Positions 61,909 through 64,000 of a DNA stretch of 64,000 nt are shown in pieces; positions within the stretch are counted from its first letter, which is position 1; every line of letters starts with the position of its first letter. The notes beneath the pieces are model-generated. The model ran no database searches. It was given only the letters and a program-made list of their open reading frames with translations, and was not told where the DNA came from. The DNA is from Pseudoalteromonas rubra (GTDB lineage: Bacteria; Pseudomonadota; Gammaproteobacteria; Enterobacterales; Alteromonadaceae). The translations under genes and the position numbers were made by a program. The DNA lies in NCBI RefSeq assembly GCF_000967655.1, contig NZ_JXYA01000002.1, positions 124,001 through 188,000 on the forward strand. The letters run 5' to 3'.

Positions 61909-62367
61909 ATGAATTACCACGTCGATAGAGTGAGTTGGCAAAAAACTCAGGGACAACTGCGCCAAATCCGTGAACGAGTCTTCGTTTACGAGCTTCACCT
62001 TCCAAAAGAAGTAGAGTTTGATCAACACGATAAGACCGCAGAGCATGTGCTGGTGCGGGACGAAAATCAATGTCCGATTGGAACTGGCAGGTTATGTTGT
62101 GATGGTTTGATCAGCAGAATTGCTATCATCCGCTCACACAGAAACCGCGAAGCGTATCAGTCTTTGATCGGCTTTCTCAGTATTTTGGCAGAGCAAAAAG
62201 GGTATGAGAACGTCTTTGTGCAATGTATTTTGGACGAAGTACCCACTTTTTTAAAGTCTGGCTTTTCGAAACAGGGCAGCGTGTTTATGGAGGCAGGCAT
62301 TCCAAGACAAAGAATGAAATGCCCGGTAAAAGAAATAAACTCTGAGCCCTTTACGATGCTTCATTAG
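61909..62367 (+). CDS. GNAT-family N-acetyltransferase
   Basis: 152 residues. The start WQKTQGQLRQIRERVFVYELHLPKEVEFDQHD resembles the ElaA/YjcF branch of GNAT proteins, with an acidic entry motif (E-F-D-x-H-D) and beta-4 IGTGRLCCDGLISRIAI. The acetyl-CoA loop (normally R/QxxGxG/A) reads HRNREAYQSL and is degenerate, so catalytic competence is uncertain. The substrate is unknown. The gene ends 17 bases inside the convergent gene at 62351. Confidence 0.75.
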   Translation: MNYHVDRVSWQKTQGQLRQIRERVFVYELHLPKEVEFDQHDKTAEHVLVRDENQCPIGTGRLCCDGLISRIAIIRSHRNREAYQSLIGFLSILAEQKGYENVFVQCILDEVPTFLKSGFSKQGSVFMEAGIPRQRMKCPVKEINSEPFTMLH

Positions 62368-62785
62368 CCCATAGCTGCTCATTGTCGGCAAGCTCATACA
62401 AACCTTGAGCATGGTGGATCAGAATATTGGCATAGTCGACCTGCATCGGGTCGACACGCTCTGCATTTAAGATTTTATCCGCTTTCATTTGCCATTGGTA
62501 AGAAAAATGCTTGAGCGCATCGCGCGCAGTAGCAGCGCCACTAACCGGCATGGAATCGGTGGGCATTTTCCCAGATATCACCCAGTAGCCCTTGCCTTTA
62601 TTATCTTTTATTTTCCACACGCCACAGACAGGAGGCAAAGTGCGGGATTCTGTGGCCTGGATATTTAAACCGAGTATTCCCTTTTCTGCCAGGTATTTTT
62701 GAGCTGTCTGCAGAGCAGTGTGTTGCCATTGCGCAATTTGTTGTTGCAATTCTTCTTCATTAATTTGAGTATCTTGATTCGTCAT
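62351..62785 (-). CDS. DUF4826-like conserved hypothetical protein
   Basis: 144 residues, acidic, soluble. GVWKIKDNKGKGYWVISGKMPTDSMP and ARDALKHFSYQWQMKADKI are the conserved parts. I recognise it as the small protein annotated DUF4826 in Shewanella and Pseudoalteromonas; no function is known. Convergent with the GNAT gene, with a 17-base 3-prime overlap. Confidence 0.72.
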   Translation of the reverse strand: MTNQDTQINEEELQQQIAQWQHTALQTAQKYLAEKGILGLNIQATESRTLPPVCGVWKIKDNKGKGYWVISGKMPTDSMPVSGAATARDALKHFSYQWQMKADKILNAERVDPMQVDYANILIHHAQGLYELADNEQLWANEAS

Positions 62786-62965
62786 TCTGGGTACTTCATT
62801 GTTATTTTTCCCTTACTGTAGGGATTATGTCAGCCAGATGCAAGACGGATCCCGATACAAATCTGCGTGTAGAGCGTGATTGGGCTGATAAACTATTTAC
62901 ATTTGCACAATAAACAGACTCGACTAGGATTAAAAGACGATTTCTGTGGCCACTATGGCGCCGAT

Positions 62966-64000
62966 ATGCTTCCACTATCCATTGTCATTCAGCTCTCGGT
63001 TTTTGCTGTAACCTGGTATGCGGCAGGCTGGGTATTCGCAATGGTCGTAACCGGCTTATCTTGCATCGGGTCATTTATCGCCCATCGCGGGGCTCAAACA
63101 GCACTGCCCGAAGACACAGAGGTCTTGCAGGATAATGCTGACGGCCAGCACAGCGACCTGACCTGCCTTGAGCAACTTGGCCACACCATTACCCCTCAGC
63201 TTAGGGATCAGATTGATAGCGCCCGGCAGCAAACTAAGCAAGCCGCAGATAATATGTCTGCTGAATTTTCGCAGCTTGTCAGCAATATTACCGCAACCCT
63301 CAGCAGTCTGGACGATAGCAGCGCCAGCAGCCTGCAGCAAACAGCGCAACACAGCCGTGAACAACTTACTCAGATCCTCACGTATCTCGAGCAGTCTAAT
63401 GTCAGCCAGCAACGAAGAACAGACACCTTTAAAACTATGGTGGAGCAAAGTAAAGAGCTACAGGCAATGGCTATCGACGTCGCGAAAATTGCAGAGCAAA
63501 CCAATTTACTCGCGCTCAATGCTTCTATTGAAGCTGCGCGTGCCGGTGATAATGGCCGGGGGTTTGCCGTGGTGGCCGATGAGGTAAGGGCACTGGCCAA
63601 TTCGAGTGGTGAAACCGGCGTCAAGATCAACAAAATGGTCGAAACCATTGCCCAGGCAATGCAGAGCTCAATGAGTATGATGGAAAGTGAGCTTGAAGAG
63701 CGCCAGGCCCTGACCGACAAGTATCAGCGACAGATTAATGAAGTAATCGACACCTGGCTCAGCCTGTCACAAAACGTAGAGCAGCAAGCACAGGTGCTGC
63801 AAACCTCAAATGAGGACAATCGGCAGAAAATCTCGGAAATACTGGTCGACTTACAGTTTCAGGATCGTGTCGATCAGATCCAGGCTAGCGTTACGATTGC
63901 CCTGGACATTATGACCCAAGAGCTGGATGAATTTATTGCGCAGCGTCGCAGCAGCGCCAACGCCCGGTTCAATCACGAGCGGATCAGCGAGGCGTTATCG
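62966..64000 (+). CDS. Methyl-accepting chemotaxis-like protein, C-terminus outside window
   Basis: 345 codons visible, open to the window end. Two close hydrophobic segments (about 3-21 and 24-41) form a membrane hairpin with almost no periplasmic part. A cytoplasmic coiled coil then carries the receptor signalling tip [37 protein letters not shown] (about 171-213). No HAMP domain is evident. Such a receptor would sense a cytoplasmic or membrane signal. The [11 protein letters not shown] segment near the end is common in this receptor type. The ATG at 62966 lacks a good ribosome site; a TTG about 21 codons upstream is an alternative start. Confidence 0.85.
   Translation, partial: MLPLSIVIQLSVFAVTWYAAGWVFAMVVTGLSCIGSFIAHRGAQTALPEDTEVLQDNADGQHSDLTCLEQLGHTITPQLRDQIDSARQQTKQAADNMSAEFSQLVSNITATLSSLDDSSASSLQQTAQHSREQLTQILTYLEQSNVSQQRRTDTFKTMVEQSKELQAMAIDVAKIAEQTNLLALNASIEAARAGDNGRGFAVVADEVRALANSSGETGVKINKMVETIAQAMQSSMSMMESELEERQALTDKYQRQINEVIDTWLSLSQNVEQQAQVLQTSNEDNRQKISEILVDLQFQDRVDQIQASVTIALDIMTQELDEFIAQRRSSANARFNHERISEALS

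Overview
The window looks like a chromosomal segment of a marine gammaproteobacterium of the Pseudoalteromonas / Alteromonadales type. The evidence is conserved gammaproteobacterial gene order (aat, infA, clpA-clpS with divergent cspD; rluE, mnmA, hflD, purB), a monomeric isocitrate dehydrogenase, a PLD-type PssA, a large TonB-dependent receptor, an Entner-Doudoroff operon under LacI-type control, and a double-glycine-leader small peptide. The species assignment is inference. I saw no rRNA, tRNA, CRISPR array, transposase or phage gene.

Layout. 1-5 kb: 3-prime-truncated adk, an EamA-type exporter, a TonB-dependent receptor and a decayed protease P-domain. 5-14 kb: a sugar catabolic block (YfcC-type carrier, gap, eda, edd, LacI regulator, glk, second LacI regulator). 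Three identical copies of the palindrome TGACACCGGTGTCA lie in the edd and glk promoters. 14-17 kb: a dCache chemoreceptor next to an orphan betaine-type substrate-binding protein.

17.3-34.6 kb is the most unusual part: fourteen tightly packed minus-strand genes. In transcription order they encode a FabF-like ketosynthase, a MaoC-like dehydratase, an acyl carrier protein, an AurF-like diiron oxygenase, a CrtI/RetSat-like flavoprotein, an alpha/beta hydrolase, a FabG-like reductase, a second such flavoprotein, a 7Fe ferredoxin, a third such flavoprotein, an RND adaptor, an RND permease and the two subunits of a 2-oxoacid:ferredoxin oxidoreductase. Together they suggest an ACP-bound acyl chain that is built, redox-modified by four oxidoreductases with a dedicated low-potential electron supply, released and exported. 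It matches no named pathway that I recognise. A 1.3 kb AT-rich gene-free stretch separates it from a divergent TetR regulator.

36.5-37.3 kb: an imperfect palindrome and a 64-residue peptide whose putative 33-residue core has four cysteines exactly eight residues apart. 37.3-47.7 kb: secreted MsrA-thioredoxin-MsrB, periplasmic leucyl aminopeptidase, a 5-oxoproline locus (pxpB, pxpC, DUF969, DUF979, pcp; no pxpA seen), asnB and pssA. 48-61.8 kb: housekeeping genes including an N-degron set (aat, bpt, clpS, clpA), cspD, idh, rluE, mnmA, hflD, purB and roxA. 61.9-64 kb: a GNAT protein, a DUF4826-like protein and a chemoreceptor cut by the window end.
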